From the NCBI RefSeq assembly GCF_000002865.3, contig NW_001865058.1, positions 537,661 to 601,660 on the forward strand: a stretch of DNA of 64,000 bases, given 5' to 3'. Positions within the stretch are counted from its first letter, which is position 1. Every line of letters begins with the position of its first letter. Positions 22,896-37,333 of the stretch are shown one piece after another. The position numbers and the translations under genes are program-made. Below the pieces are notes generated by a model that made no database searches, was not told the origin of the DNA, and saw only the letters and a program-made list of their open reading frames with translations. The DNA comes from Monosiga brevicollis MX1. Lineage: Eukaryota; Opisthokonta; Choanoflagellata; Craspedida; Salpingoecidae.

Positions 22896-25800
22896 TCACT
22901 TTAGGCTCTCGGCCGTGGCAGAAAAGCTGGCCTTTCGAAAGCTGTTGCGCGCTGCTTGTACGGCGTCGCTCAGGCCTGCCGGTGCCACGCCGCGGGCTTG
23001 GCTTTCGTCCAAGCCAGAGAATGTGCGACTGCGGCGTCGTGATTCCATTGTGTCTGTCTGGCGTATGGACACGGACCGATGTTGCATTGGTGCAACGGGC
23101 GTATCATCCGTCGACTCTTGCCCGGCCTCAAAGTCATCCAGGCTGAGCTTGGCGCCCCGCTTCAAGGTGCTCTAAACGTACGACAGCGCCATTGCAAAAG
23201 CTCAGATGTGCGATGGTGTTTGTGCGGAGAATAGCAAAACCAGGCAAACCCCAGGTGCAGATGATCATCTTCTTGAGCTGGGCACAAGCATGTACCGTAC
23301 CGAATTGTGCAAAACAGCACCGATATCACGAGGTGGCGGGGGCTTGAGGAAACGAAGCTCGCCGTCCAGCATGCGCTGCAGGGCTGAAAAGGTCCAGCGA
23401 GTGCGACGGTCCGAATTCCAGCATTTTTTCATGACCGCAAATGTCTTGTCAGGACAGCTAAGTGGCACCAGAAGGAAAATGACAACGGAGCAGGGTGGCA
23501 TGAGTTTTGAACCGCCCCGATGAGCACTGAGCTTGCCACAATGACTTACTCGGGCGGTTGTGTCAGCCGGCCACCTTCGCGAACATAACGCTGCACGTCG
23601 CGGAGCTCAATCTCCTCATAGGGAGCCTCGCCATACATCATAATTTCCCTATTGATGGTGCCAGTCGATCAGATGTCACACACAGAAGTTGGCGTCTACA
23701 ACTGCCCCACAACTGTTATGCAACCAAGAGCGGGTCTGACCACATGAGTACGCCGAAACTCCAGACATCCGATGCCTCGGAAAAGATCTGCAATACCCAA
23801 ATAAGACGGGGTTGTGAGCAATGATGCCATGGCCCAGTGGGGGATATCGACAGCACAGTCTGTCTGTGAGGGGAAGCAGGCTGAAACAAACCTTTTCATC
23901 AAGACCTTCGGGTGAACACCACTTCAGGGCTAGCTTGAGGCGAGTTCGAAGTAAAAAGTAATCGTGGCCTTCATCCAGTCGCTGCGTGAGGCCAAAGTCG
24001 CCCACCTTGACCACATTGTTGGATGCCAACATGCTGCAAAATGGCATGTGTGGTGAGCAGCAGACAGCAACGGCTCTCTCCACCAGGTGTGCGACTACAA
24101 GGCGCTTGTCATGGGCAAGCCACAAACCAGTTACGAGCAGCCAGGTCCATGTGGACCATTCGCGATTCGGCCATAAAGGCCATGCCCTTGGCCAGTTGCG
24201 TGCACCAGACAATCTGAGTCAAGGCAAGAAAGCGAATGTTCATAGGCATAGAGGTGAGTCAAGACAGCCGGGGCCAGGGGTCAGCTGCGAACTTGGTGGA
24301 AAAGCGGCATCGCGGAAGTCAAGACACGACAAACCATCTCGTGAAGGTGCAGTTGAAGTCCCTTTTCCTTGCAGGCCATGAGGACTGAGCGCAGGTCACC
24401 ATACTGTGGGATCACACATTGGAAGCATGGTGGTGGTGGGGCATCGCTTGTGAGCACGTTCGCTTTAGGATGTTCCATTGGGTCTGGATTTTGGAGATGT
24501 GTTGGCACGCATGATCAAATAATGACGTACCTGCATGTACTCCAAGACACAGAGCCAGGGCTTCTGCTGGAGAGCTACGCCAATGATGCGGATGAGGTGA
24601 TCATGGCGCAGCTCGAGCATGACTTCAGCCTCATGCAAGAATTCCTCTTTGTCGGCAGCACTTGCAGCGCCTCGAAGCAGTTTGACAGCTCGTGTGATGC
24701 TATCACTACCACCCTCACCCTGTCCGGGGGCGACCTATGGCAAGACAAAAAAAGAGGGGTGGGGGGTGTCAGAGATGGCCCCGGGTTGTAAGTCAAGGCG
24801 TCGGGCCTTCGACGTGCGCGAGTATGGAACCGAGGTGTGGGTAACGGGCTGCAGCAACCCCGATAAGCAAGGGATCGAGCTCGCGAGTGGACACGCATAC
24901 CTTTTGTTTGGCCAGCCAAACATCGCCAAACTGGCCGGCGCCAATTTGCTTGATGGCCTTGAGGTCGCGCCGGTGAATTTGTTTGTAAAAGAGCTCACCA
25001 CGAACGGGTTCCCGGCGTTGGTCGGTGACACGAAACGGATCGTCACCGAGGGCCTTGCTTTGTTCACTGAGGATCTGAAAGGCCTCGCTCACGGCAGCGG
25101 TGAGTTTGTCACCGTCACCAAAACGCAGCTGGAAGAGGTGGCATTGGACGTGGCCGATTTTGTCGTCGTTGCGGATATAAGCGAACACGTCGCCGCGGTC
25201 GGGGCTTTGGAGGGCGACACAGGTGAAAGAGACTGTTTTGAGGAAATGGCTAAAGAGTGGGGTGCCGGCTTGCATGTCCTCGGCGTGAACGAGGCTTTCG
25301 GTGATGGTGAGGACGATGCCACGAGGTTTTTCGTTGGGGCGCCTGCGTTGAAGCTCGCGCCAGCGTGTGGAGTTGCGCATCATGGCGTCTTGGCACACGT
25401 GTTTGCCTCGAAGGGCATTGACCAGTTCATGGCCGAGGTAATAACCCTGCACCTTGTAGCCGTGGCGTAATTGGGAGGCAAGGGCGCGGTTGCGGCTCGG
25501 AGGCCCGGCACGCATGGATTGTTGAGCGGAGGTGTGGCGCGCCAGCGGGCTCTCGGTGGGGTGATGGGAGGACATGGAGCCGGAGCGAGACCGGCTGAAT
25601 TCGGGGGCGGAGGGTGTGCGCGGGGTTGTGGGGGTGCCGGGCGCCGGGGAGCTGGGGGTCGTGGGCGTGGAAGGGGAGGCGGTGCGGCCGGCCAAGGGAA
25701 CGTCGTTGGCGTGATCGGTGGAGGATTCCGAGGCCACGTCAATGTTGAGGCGGCGGCCACTGAGGTCACCCGAGATGGTACGACCACCGAGTTGGCGGAT

Positions 25801-26517
25801 ACTGGATTGACGGCCAGGTAAAGGGCCACGGCGGATGCTGCTGCCGGCTGAGAAGCTGGATCTGGCGGGGCGGTCAAAGTCGGAAGCGGACTTGAGTTCG
25901 GGAGCGGAGTCAGCGGCGGCTTTGTTGAGGCCCTGCTTGTTGAGGATGGCTTCGCAAATGACACGGGCCTTCTCCTTGACACTGAAGGTGTAGCAGAGGT
26001 GAGTTTCGTTTTGCCGATAGACAATGACAAAGAACTTCTTGTCGGCAGTGGTGACCTTGACCTCGGCAATGTAAGGGAGGGCGAGGGGGGTACCGATGAT
26101 CATGTCGTCTTTGCGGTGGACGATGCGAACGTCGGCGTCGCGGACGTCAATCCACACTTTGAGGGGTTCCTTGGCCATGGAGCGACACTCAAGCATGGCC
26201 TCGTTCAGGGAAGAATCGTTGAATTGACTGGAGATTTTGAGGTTGCCGAAGAATTTGGCCTTGAACGGCAAGCCAGCGCTGGCGGCTGTACTGACGCTCA
26301 CGGAGCGGCTGCGGCTAGGTTCATCGGCTGCCGGCCCCTGTGCCATGGCACCAGCGCCTTGGCGGGGACTGCCGACCTCTGATCCATGGCCCTGGGAGAT
26401 GCTGGCACTGCGCACGGGGCCAGCAGTAGGGGCCGTTCCGGGACTCGCCCCGGCCGCCGCCGCAGCCGCAGCGGCGGCAGCAGCAGCGTTTTTGGCGCGT
26501 GATCCACGCCTAAACAT
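22896..26517 (-). CDS. Cytoplasmic tyrosine kinase with two PTB domains, HMD variant
   Basis: A first exon of 539 codons (26517-24901) encodes an Ala-rich start, a PTB/PID-like domain (about residues 60-190, LPFKAKFFGNLKI to VICEAILNKQG), a Ser/Pro linker, a second PTB-like domain (about 345-490, GYKVQGYYLG to AVSEAFQIL) and the start of the kinase (IGAGQFGDVWLAKQ). Later exons (24734-24531, then about 24410-24340, 24210-24120, 24030-23900, 23790-23750, 23655-23560, 23500-23340, 23170-22896) supply RAVKLLRG (ATP lysine), EAEVMLELRHDHLIRIIGV, the catalytic loop HMDLAARN (24130-24153), GDFGLTQ (23991-23999 is DFG), an activation-loop Tyr in GHDYFLL, KWCSPEGL, SDVWSFGVLMW and the CW..D/R end. 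The AARN catalytic loop marks it as a tyrosine, not serine, kinase. The HRD arginine is Met. PTB-bearing cytoplasmic tyrosine kinases (HMTK group) are known in choanoflagellates; membership is likely but not proven. The start is the first ATG; TTG in the longer frame was not used. Confidence 0.85.
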
Positions 26518-26903
26518 GCTGCCCGCCGCCAAAAAAGGGGGGGGGGGGGGGGGTTCAAATTCAGAAGCTGAAACGGTGGGCGCAAGCCGCAGGAAAGGCA
26601 GGTACTGGGCCGCGGTGATGAAGAGTGAGGAGCAAGTCTTCGAAGAGGGGACCGGGGTCTACTCGTGCCAAGTCGTTGACCTTCTTTCCCCCACCACCCG
26701 CAATAAAAAAAATAAAAAAAAAGAGTCGACGCCAGTGCCTCAAACTTGCAAAAGGCCAACGGCAAGATGCCGCGAGCGCTGCTCATGAACAGGCAGCAGC
26801 AGCAGCGGGCAAATGAGCAAATGAGCGCGGCGCCCTCCATCCAGCATCACAAGGACCGCCAGCCAAGAGAGAGAGACCAGACGATCTCTCTCTCTCCTTT
26901 TAG

Positions 26904-27490
26904 AGGTGTGGGAGGGGAGTAGTGAGAATTGAAGAGGGGAGGGTCTGGTGGTGGTAGATGATCAGAGAGAGGGGAGATTTTGTGTTTGGATCTTGTTGTG
27001 ATTATAAGGTAAAGTCAGAGAGACGCTTTGAAGTTGGTTGAAGAGTCAGAGAAAGTTTGACTTTGTGAGTATGCCCTAGAGACCACAAATCACAGCTTGT
27101 ACATGTGCTTCTTGTATCCGCCCCGCCAAAAGTTTATTTCCCAGGATAAATTATCATTTTAACACTTAGTAAAGTTAAGCCATATCCTTTAAAATTAATT
27201 TTCTTAAGAGGTGTGGGAGGGGAGTAGTGAGAATTGAAGAGGGGAGGGTCTGGTGGTGGTAGATGATCAGAGAGAGGGGAGATTTTGTATTTGGATCTCG
27301 ATGTAATAACAAGGGAAAATCAGAGAGACGCTTCGAACTTGGTTGAAGCGTCAGAGAAACTTTGACTTTGTGGAGTAAGCCCTAGAGACCACAAATCACA
27401 GCTTGTACATGTGCTATCCCGCCAAAAGTTTATTTCCCAGGACATATTATCATTTTAGCTCTTTAAAACCATATCCTTAAAATTAATTTG
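26904..27490. repeat. Tandem duplication, two copies of about 305 bp
   Basis: The segment starting AGGTGTGGGAGGGGAGTAGT at 26904 recurs at 27209, a period of 305. Copy B differs by scattered substitutions and short indels and ends near 27490. Both copies start GA-rich and end AT-rich (CCAGGA..TTATCATTTTA, then ATATCCTT..AAATTAATTT). It sits in the divergent spacer between the kinase and TMEM161. Confidence 0.93.
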
Positions 27491-27964
27491 TCTTCTCACA
27501 CAACTCTCTCTCTCTCTTAAAATTTAAAAAAAAATTAAGAATTAAAATTTCATTTTTTATTTTTCCTCGACAACGGCAGTGGCAGTGCCGCTCAGTCACT
27601 GTCGCTGACGCGAACCTGCTTTGCTGCTCGGCAAGACTGTGCAGGTGGGTTGCATGTGGTGGGGACCCAAGGTTATTGAACACTTGCTTGCTCATGGGAT
27701 GCTTTGCTTGATGTTGACCCGCTCTCTTGCTGTGCTCAAGGTTTCAGAGTGCTGAGGAAAGCCAGTCGGGGCTGGATCAAAAGTCGACGTTTGCCCCCCC
27801 AAAAGCCCCGTCGCTCTCGTTTGCGGTGATACAGGTGGGTTGGGATGCGGGTCTGAGGCGTCAAAATCCCCTGGGTGTCAAGGCATTGAGCAACTAGCTG
27901 GCGCTCCAGGCATATGGCTCACATTCTGTTTGCTGTGACTGACTGACCACATGGCAGGTCCATC
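27491..27964. other. Spacer upstream of TMEM161
   Basis: Begins with a CT run and a TTAAAATTTAAA-containing AT-rich block (27517-27560), then about 400 bases of mixed composition. No exon identified, although AG/GT signals just before the start (AGGTCCATC at 27956) leave room for a non-coding first exon. Confidence 0.4.
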
Positions 27965-30556
27965 ATGGGACTGACCTCAACAGCTACGGCCGTGGCCGTG
28001 CAAGACGTGCTGCGACCACTCATGCTCGTCCTGCTCCCCATCTTTGTTCTCCTACGCGTCAACAAGGTCTACCCCTTTGTCCAAGCCGTGTACACTGGGT
28101 CAGTGCAATGACCGCCACGCTCCCTGACGTTCCTTTGGCCCCCTTTGCCCCGCACCGTCTTTCCTTTCTCTCCTTTCTCGCCTCCGCCCCGACTCTGACA
28201 CACCAATGATGTGCTTTGGATAACATAAAAAAAAAACAAAAAAAAAACACAGATTGGTACGAACCGTGACCCCTGAGACGGCCGAACTGGCTCGTCTCAG
28301 CTCGAAACCCGTCACGACTCGCTCTGATGGCCTTGTCGAGGACTTTCGCATCCCTACCAACTCAGACCTCCAGCTTCGCCAAGTCAAGGTGCCGTCTTCT
28401 CCACTTGCCTCACCCCCTCTGCTGAACCAATTACCTACTCACCGCCAAGCTCCGCCGTTTTTGCCCTAGGTTACGCCATTTTCTTGGTCCAAGCTTCACT
28501 TTGCCGACCATCTGTCCCAGCTTTTCTTGCTTCTCCTGGCCACTCTGGGTGAGTCTCGTCGCCGTTTTTCTTTTGCATTCATCAAAGCATCAGGGCGTGG
28601 CTGCGCCTGACACTCACCCTGCTCAACCTTTCCAGTGGGGCCAATCGTCTCGGCAACCATGAGCTGGATCAATCCCCACTCCACCGCCAATTATTCCGCA
28701 CTCGTCATCCTTCTTGCTGTCACCGGTGCTCACGTATGTCCTGCTTTCTTTCAATGCTGAATGGCTTTCCCACATTCATTGATGGCGGGGCTCATGCACA
28801 ACGCTGATGCACCTCGCCTGCTTGACCCGCGTGCCCGTGACTCTCTGACCTCACTTCGGCTTTGCGCCAGTGCATCAACACGCTGGTCCGCCTCCTGTGG
28901 CAAAGCAGCTCCTCTTTGCTCCTGGCCTCGGGGTTTTTCGTCTTCTTCTTCACCCTCATCCTCAGCCTTACCGCGGGGCATCTCTTTGACATTCCCCTTG
29001 AAGAAGGTCCGTTTTCATAACCACACCCTGCCCCGCATCCTCTTTCGAACCTCTACCCTTTCTCACCGCTTCGGTACCTCCTCACCCGGTGGCTCATCGG
29101 GCAATAGAATACGGTTTATGGGAGCTTGAATGGGTGCAGCAGATTAGTGCTGCTCAAGCCCCAACCACCTCGGATGACAACTTGCCTACTCCAGCCAGTG
29201 ACCCCGTGATTGTCTCTCGTCCATCTCCCGCCGATAGGTCTGTCTTCGCCTGTTTCCTACACATGTTATACGTATCTCGTATGCCCCGATACTGTCCGCG
29301 GCCCGGCAGCTCAATGCCCCAATTGTGCTGTTCAATGCGTGCTTTAGCCGTACACATCTGCGAACCATCTTGCTCCTGGCCAGCGCCATGGCAGGTGTGC
29401 TGGCTGCAGCCCTTGCCCTGCCTGCCCTTCGCTTGGCCCGCAACTTCGTGCTCTCTCGCACCGTACCTGAGCCCGCCTTTCTCTACCAGTGAGTTGCACC
29501 CCGACCATTTCTCGCTCCTGCAAGTCACTATAAACACTGACGCCGTTTCGGACATTTTCTAGAACTGGTCCCATTACCATGCTTCTGGCACCCTTGGGCA
29601 TTTGCCTCACCTTCTTCACACCTATCGCCGATGCCCTCCATCAACAAGGACTAGCCACGTGCGTGCCTAGCACTCGCTGCTGTGCAACCACAAGCCTTTG
29701 GTACCCTGACGCCGAGCGCCCAACATTGAACTTGCTTGTGCATACGTAGGTCAGACTTGATCGCGTTGCGGGCAACACTGGCCCTATTGGCTTTGGCAAG
29801 CCAATTTGGCAGCTTGCGTCCCTCGATGCAATACTATCTGAACTCGGCCTTTGAGAAAGGCACCGCTCTCTTGCGGGGCCAGGGTGAAGATGACCACGTT
29901 GAACAAGAAGACGAGAGCACCGCATCCACAAGCAAGAAGGCTAAAAAAAAAGCCAAGACCAAAACATCAACCGCGTCGCCGACCGCAACCGTGCGCGCTG
30001 GCCAGATTCAACAAACGGTTCGCGTTTTGCGAGGATCATCAACTGGCCTGCGTTGGTTCTTGCCCCGCACAGCATAACGGTTTGATATGCTCCCAACGAC
30101 AACAGGTGGAACATGTCTGGCAGTACAGCATTGTGGTTGCGTTGCAGCTGCTGCTCCCCGCCACGCTTTTGTTTGTGCCGGCCGCCATCGCATTGATCAA
30201 GTACGTTTGCAATTTCCTGCAAGCCGCGCAACTTTGGTTGAAGGTGACCCGTCGCCAACTGCATTGCTGTACTCTGTAGGCTTGGTTGGCCGGCCACGTC
30301 AGGGTCCTCGATCTCGACGCTCAATGCTACCGAGAGCGATGACCGCGCGTCACCGGATCGTTCCGCGTTCATCGGGTAAGCTCTCGAGTGTTCCCTCGCC
30401 CGTCAGCGCCGCCGTGCCTCAAACCTGTGGCACCTTCATTCATGGCCCTCCGTACATAGGCAAGCGGCGCAGGCCATGTTGCTGTGGCTTTCGGCTGTGC
30501 TATCGGCATTCCAGATCGGGGCCATTGTTATGTTGCAAAAGATTCAAAACATGTAG
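27965..30556 (+). CDS. TMEM161: TMEM161-family multipass membrane protein
   Basis: About ten exons. The first is 27965-28098 (MGLTSTATAVAVQDVLRP, a first hydrophobic helix), then 28253-28388 and further exons to 30556 (TAG 30554-30556). Helices seen in order: PLMLVLLPIFVLL, LSQLFLLLLATLG, YSALVILLAVTGAH, LLLASGFFVFFFTLILSL followed by HLFDIPLEEG, AGVLAAALALPALRLARN, ITMLLAPLGICLTFFTPI, LIALRATLALLALAS followed by QYYLNSAFEKG, VWQYSIVVALQLLLPATLLF and MLLWLSAVLSAFQIGAIV. The spacing and signatures (ALPALRLA, LRPSMQYYLN, then a Lys-rich loop and ALQ..LP) match animal TMEM161A/B. These are conserved eukaryotic membrane proteins of poorly known biochemistry; TMEM161B affects cardiac rhythm and brain development in vertebrates. 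Intron 1 ends in an A-rich tract directly before its AG. Confidence 0.82.
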
Positions 30557-30861
30557 TGACATCGTCAGGGTACTCTGCCGCCAGACTCCAAGAGCCCCGA
30601 GCTGTCAGTTGAGGGTCTGCTGGGGCAAATTGACGTGTGAATTATTTGACGGATTGACTGATATATTTGGCTGATTGATTGTGCAAGGGATAAAAGTAGA
30701 CGAGGCATTTCCCATCAAACTCTGATGTACGCCTCCTTTTGGTTTTTCCATAAAGGCAAGGGAGGCTGCTTGGCTCGAATTCAGACAGCATCGCGCCCCT
30801 GTCGCGCATAGTCCTACAGCCAGTCACTCAAGGACTTGCCCAGGCGAGTGCCAATGAAATA
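30557..30861. other. Convergent 3' spacer
   Basis: Separates the stop of TMEM161 (+) from that of the RRM gene (-). Slightly AT-rich around 30635-30720; no exon, no clear AATAAA on either strand that I could single out. Confidence 0.4.
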
Positions 30862-33243
<2,382 letters not shown>

Positions 33244-33548
33244 GATGCAAGCGCCTTGGTGGGGTGGATCTACGACACGCGTGGCGCTCCGTCCGTCCGC
33301 TCGGGCACACCAGCGGCCAGTCACTGCCGCCACCGATTCAGGAGCAACCAACGGGGTGAGACCCAGACCATCATCATCACCATCACGATGTGTTCAAACC
33401 CCAGACTCCCTTGTCTCACATTCACGTACCCAAAATGCAAAATGCAGTGCAAGTGTCTTCTCCACAAACAACCGTATAAGATCATGGGCCAGCCCTCCGG
33501 CGCTGCCACTGCTCCCGCGCTGCCGTTTCTTCCTCTCTCTTCCGCTCG

Positions 33549-33586
<38 letters not shown>

Positions 33587-33621
33587 ATAGAGAGAGAGAC
33601 CAAATGTCAGAGAGACAGAGA

Positions 33622-33658
<37 letters not shown>

Positions 33659-33758
33659 AAAGTGTGACTATTGTGTCGCTTTGGATTGATTGAAGTGTGA
33701 TGTTAATCACAGTATCTCTTAGAACCCCCTCTCGCTCACCAATTCATCTTTCTCTTGA

Positions 33759-33958
<200 letters not shown>

Positions 33959-34100
33959 AGTCTCTGCTCTCTGCTGCCTCGGGTTGTGTCGCCGCTGTGG
34001 GGCCTGGAGCTGAGGGATCGGTTGCGTGCCCAGTGCTTGGCAGAGGCTGCAGGGAGAGAGCGGTTTGTGGTCTTGAAGAGGACGACGGTCGCCGCGCAAG

Positions 34101-37084
34101 ATGGAGGTGGAAAGCGCCGACGTCGTGCGCTTGGTCCTGCAGTATCTGAAAGAGAGCAACCTGCCTCATGCCTTTGATGCTTTGGCTGAGGTACGCACCC
34201 CCAGCAAAGCTCCCCTCCCTCTCCTCCTCCCTCTCCTCCTCCCCCGCTGCGCCCCTCCCCCCCCAGAAAAAGAAGAAGAAGAAGAAGAAAACAAGCAGTG
34301 TCCAGGTTTACCTAACCCCGTGTCCTCGGACGGATCCTGATATGCTATGGGTTGGACGCTGCATTGCTCTCCCCCCCCCCCCCCCCCNNNNNNNNNNNNN
34401 NNNNNNNNNNNNNNNNNNNNNNNNNNNNNNNNNNNNNNNNNNNNNNNNNNNNNNNNNNNNNNNNNNNNNNNNNNNNNNNNNNNNNNNNNNNNNNNNNNNN
34501 NNNNNNNNNNNNNNNNNNNNNNNNNNNNNNNNNNNNNNNNNNNNNNNNNNNNNNNNNNNNNNNNNNNNNNNNNNNNNNNNNNNNNNNNNNNNNNNNNNNN
34601 NNNNNNNNNNNNNNNNNNNNNNNNNNNNNNNNNNNNNNNNNNNNNNNNNNNNNNNNNNNNNNNNNNNNNNNNNNNNNNNNNNNNNNNNNNNNNNNNNNNN
34701 NNNNNNNNNNNNNNNNNNNNNNNNNNNNNNNNNNNNNNNNNNNNNNNNNNNNNNNNNNNNNNNNNNNNNNNNNNNNNNNNNNNNNNNNNNNNNNNNNNNN
34801 NNNNNNNNNNNNNNNNNNNNNNNNNNNNNNNNNNNNNNNNNNNNNNNNNNNNNNNNNNNNNNNNNNNNNNNNNNNNNNNNNNNNNNNNNNNNNNNNNNNN
34901 NNNNNNNNNNNNNNNNNNNNNNNNNNNNNNNNNNNNNNNNNNNNNNNNNNNNNNNNNNNNNNNNNNNNNNNNNNNNNNNNNNNNNNNNNNNNNNNNNNNN
35001 NNNNNNNNNNNNNNNNNNNNNNNNNNNNNNNNNNNNNNNNNNNNNNNNNNNNNNNNNNNNNNNNNNNNNNNNNNNNNNNNNNNNNNNNNNNNNNNNNNNN
35101 NNNNNNNNNNNNNNNNNNNNNNNNNNNNNNNNNNNNNNNNNNNNNNNNNNNNNNNNNNNNNNNNNNNTCGGCACCGCCCTCGCGTCTTTTGGCCATGCTG
35201 CAACATGCCCTCAAGTGGCAAGCCTACACGGGCAGTCTTCCTGCTCAAGGCGATGGTGCGTCACGCATGCAGGGCATCCGTCGGAATTGTGTCCAATGGT
35301 TGGCAGCTCATGCCCGCGTTTTGTGCCAGCCCCGATTGATATTTTCCGCAACAAGGTCGACGATGTGGCCCTCGAAGACGAACTACCACCCTCGAAACTC
35401 GGTCGCACCATCAAAGTAAGATCGACCGACGCGGGTCGCGCACTTGCACAATGCGCCCGCCTCCCTCCCCTCCTCGTTTCTCGCTCGAAGCCCCTCAGCC
35501 TCATCATTTGCCTCGTCTCGGCTCTGTCCTGCGGGCACACGCCTGCAGTTTGGCAAGACGTCGCGGTGCGAGTCATGTGTGTTCTCGCCCGACGCACAGT
35601 ACTTTGTGACGGGCAGCTCGGATGGCCTCATTGAAATCTGGAATCATCTTACCGGCAAAGTCCGCAAGGATCTCAAATTTCAAGCCGAAGTTAGCCTTTT
35701 TGTTTGCGTGCTGGGGTGCCTTGTAGTGCAGCACACGCCCAGCAAGGCCCCTCATGGCGGTGCCCTCCCCCTTTTAGGATAACTTTATGCTCATGAACAG
35801 CGCCGTGACCGTGCTGACTTTTAGTCGCGACAGCGAAATGCTCGCGAGCGGTGACAAAGAGGGACAAATCAAGGTAGGGACATGCGTGTTCTGCCGGGGT
35901 GGACTGCCGTGCCCCGCGCGACCATAATGGGATCTCATGGTCTTATACTCGCCGCGCGCCTTGTTGACCACGCACCCCAGGTCTGGAAGCCCTCTACGGG
36001 CCAGGTCCTGCGTAAACTTGACCGGGCCCACAGCCAATGCATTACCGACCTCTGCTTCACAAAGGACAACACCCAGCTACTCTCGGCTTCACAAGACGGG
36101 CTTGTCAAGTGAGACATTTTGTCCTGTGGCGCGAATGCGAGGTCCCACAAATTGTGTTGGCAGACAAGGGTGCTGATAACTCTGTGCACCTGCATCAAAC
36201 CCCGTCTAGAGTCCATGGCTTGCGTGGGGGACAGACGCTGAAGGAATTTGTCGGGCACACAAGCTTTGTCAACTCGGCTCGCTTCATGTCAAATCAGCAC
36301 CAAATTATTTCCGGCTCGAGTGATGGCTCGTTGCGCGTACGTTGCGCTCTCCCTCCGTACACCAAAGTTTGTTTTGTTTTTGTTTTTTTGCAGCGTGATA
36401 CCAAGCTGTTTCGCAGATTTGGAATGCAAAGACGGGAGAACAAATTTCTTGCTTGACTGACTTTGGAGAAGACAGTCGAGTGCGCATCAACTGCGTGATT
36501 TCCATGGGTGATGACACTGATCACGTAAGCTGGCGCCAGTCTCCTTGTTGATCCTGTCCTTTTGATTCCCCTTCCCCCCTTTTTTTCGAAACCTTCTTCT
36601 TCTTCTTTTCTTTTCTCTGAGCACCTTTGTTTGTGGAGTCAGCCTCATGCAAAACGTCATGTTGCGACGCAGATGTTGGTGTGTGTGCGAAGCAAACACT
36701 TGTACGTGATCAATCCTGGGGGCCAGGTGGTGCAAACGTTTAGCAAGGATCCCAAGAGCTCGGGTGACTTTATCTACGCCATTCCGTCCCCGCGAGGGGC
36801 TTACATTTATGCCATTGGTGAAGATCGCATTCTGTACTGCTTCTCCACCGAGACCGGGGAGCTCGAGCACTCCTTCGAGGTACGTGGACAGCCAAATTTT
36901 GAATGCGCAGGCGTTCCACGCTGAGGTGTGGCGACTCCCCCTTTGAATTGGCCTCACCGCTTCCCGCTGCCCTGATGCCTTGCAGGCCCATGAGCGAGAG
37001 CCCCTTGGCCTGGTACATCACCCACATCACAACGTGCTGGCCACTTATGCCGATGACGGCCGCCTTCGAGTCTGGAAAAGCTAA
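34101..37084 (+). CDS. SMU1: WD40-repeat splicing factor SMU1, interrupted by an assembly gap
   Basis: Exon 1 (34101-34190) encodes a LisH motif, [19 protein letters not shown]. After the gap the reading resumes with [16 protein letters not shown] (to 35255), then [12 protein letters not shown] and LGRTIK (to 35415), [19 protein letters not shown], the WD repeats [90 protein letters not shown], and the C terminus [15 protein letters not shown] with TAA at 37082-37084. This exon-by-exon order is that of SMU1, a spliceosomal B-complex protein that works with RED (IK) in spliceosome activation and alternative splicing. The CTLH portion and part of the linker are expected within the 780 N. No sign of a defect outside the gap. 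Confidence 0.93.
34388..35167. other. Assembly gap of 780 N inside SMU1
   Basis: Runs from 34388 to 35167, directly after a C-run at 34371-34387. It lies in an intron-exon region of SMU1 between the LisH exon and the PPSRL exon, so it must hide the CTLH-encoding exons. Long open frames spanning it are artefacts of N. Confidence 0.99.
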
Positions 37085-37261
37085 TCTGACGAACAACAAA
37101 TTGCATACAGCCCGCGCCTTTTTCTTTTGCAAGCCATTAAGGAACCCCAGCACGTCGCGCGCGACAGGCACGCAAGCAGTCAAGAACCCCCGCCAGGCAA
37201 CAATCATATGCACACACACATGAACAGAAAGAATACCAGCAGAAGAAGAAGCTGGTTCACT

Positions 37262-37333
37262 TTCAAAAAATTCAATCTAGATTCAAAAAGTTGCATTTTT
37301 AATTTTTTTTTAAAATTTAAAAAAAACGACAAG
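37262..37333. promoter_or_regulatory. AT-rich block immediately before the paraoxonase-like gene
   Basis: About 70 AT-rich bases with AATCTAGATT, TTTTTAATTTTT and TTTTAAAATTTAAAA, ending 3-10 bases before the ATG at 37334. A similar block precedes CCDC174 (40055-40120). Promoter role inferred from position. Confidence 0.4.

Noticed and set aside
24619-25470. 283-codon + strand frame
   Set aside because: Antisense of the second PTB domain and kinase start; the - strand has clear domain signatures.
34168-35634. Several frames of 290-490 codons across 34388-35167
   Set aside because: Frames stay open only because N codons are not stops; the region is SMU1 intron/exon with missing sequence.
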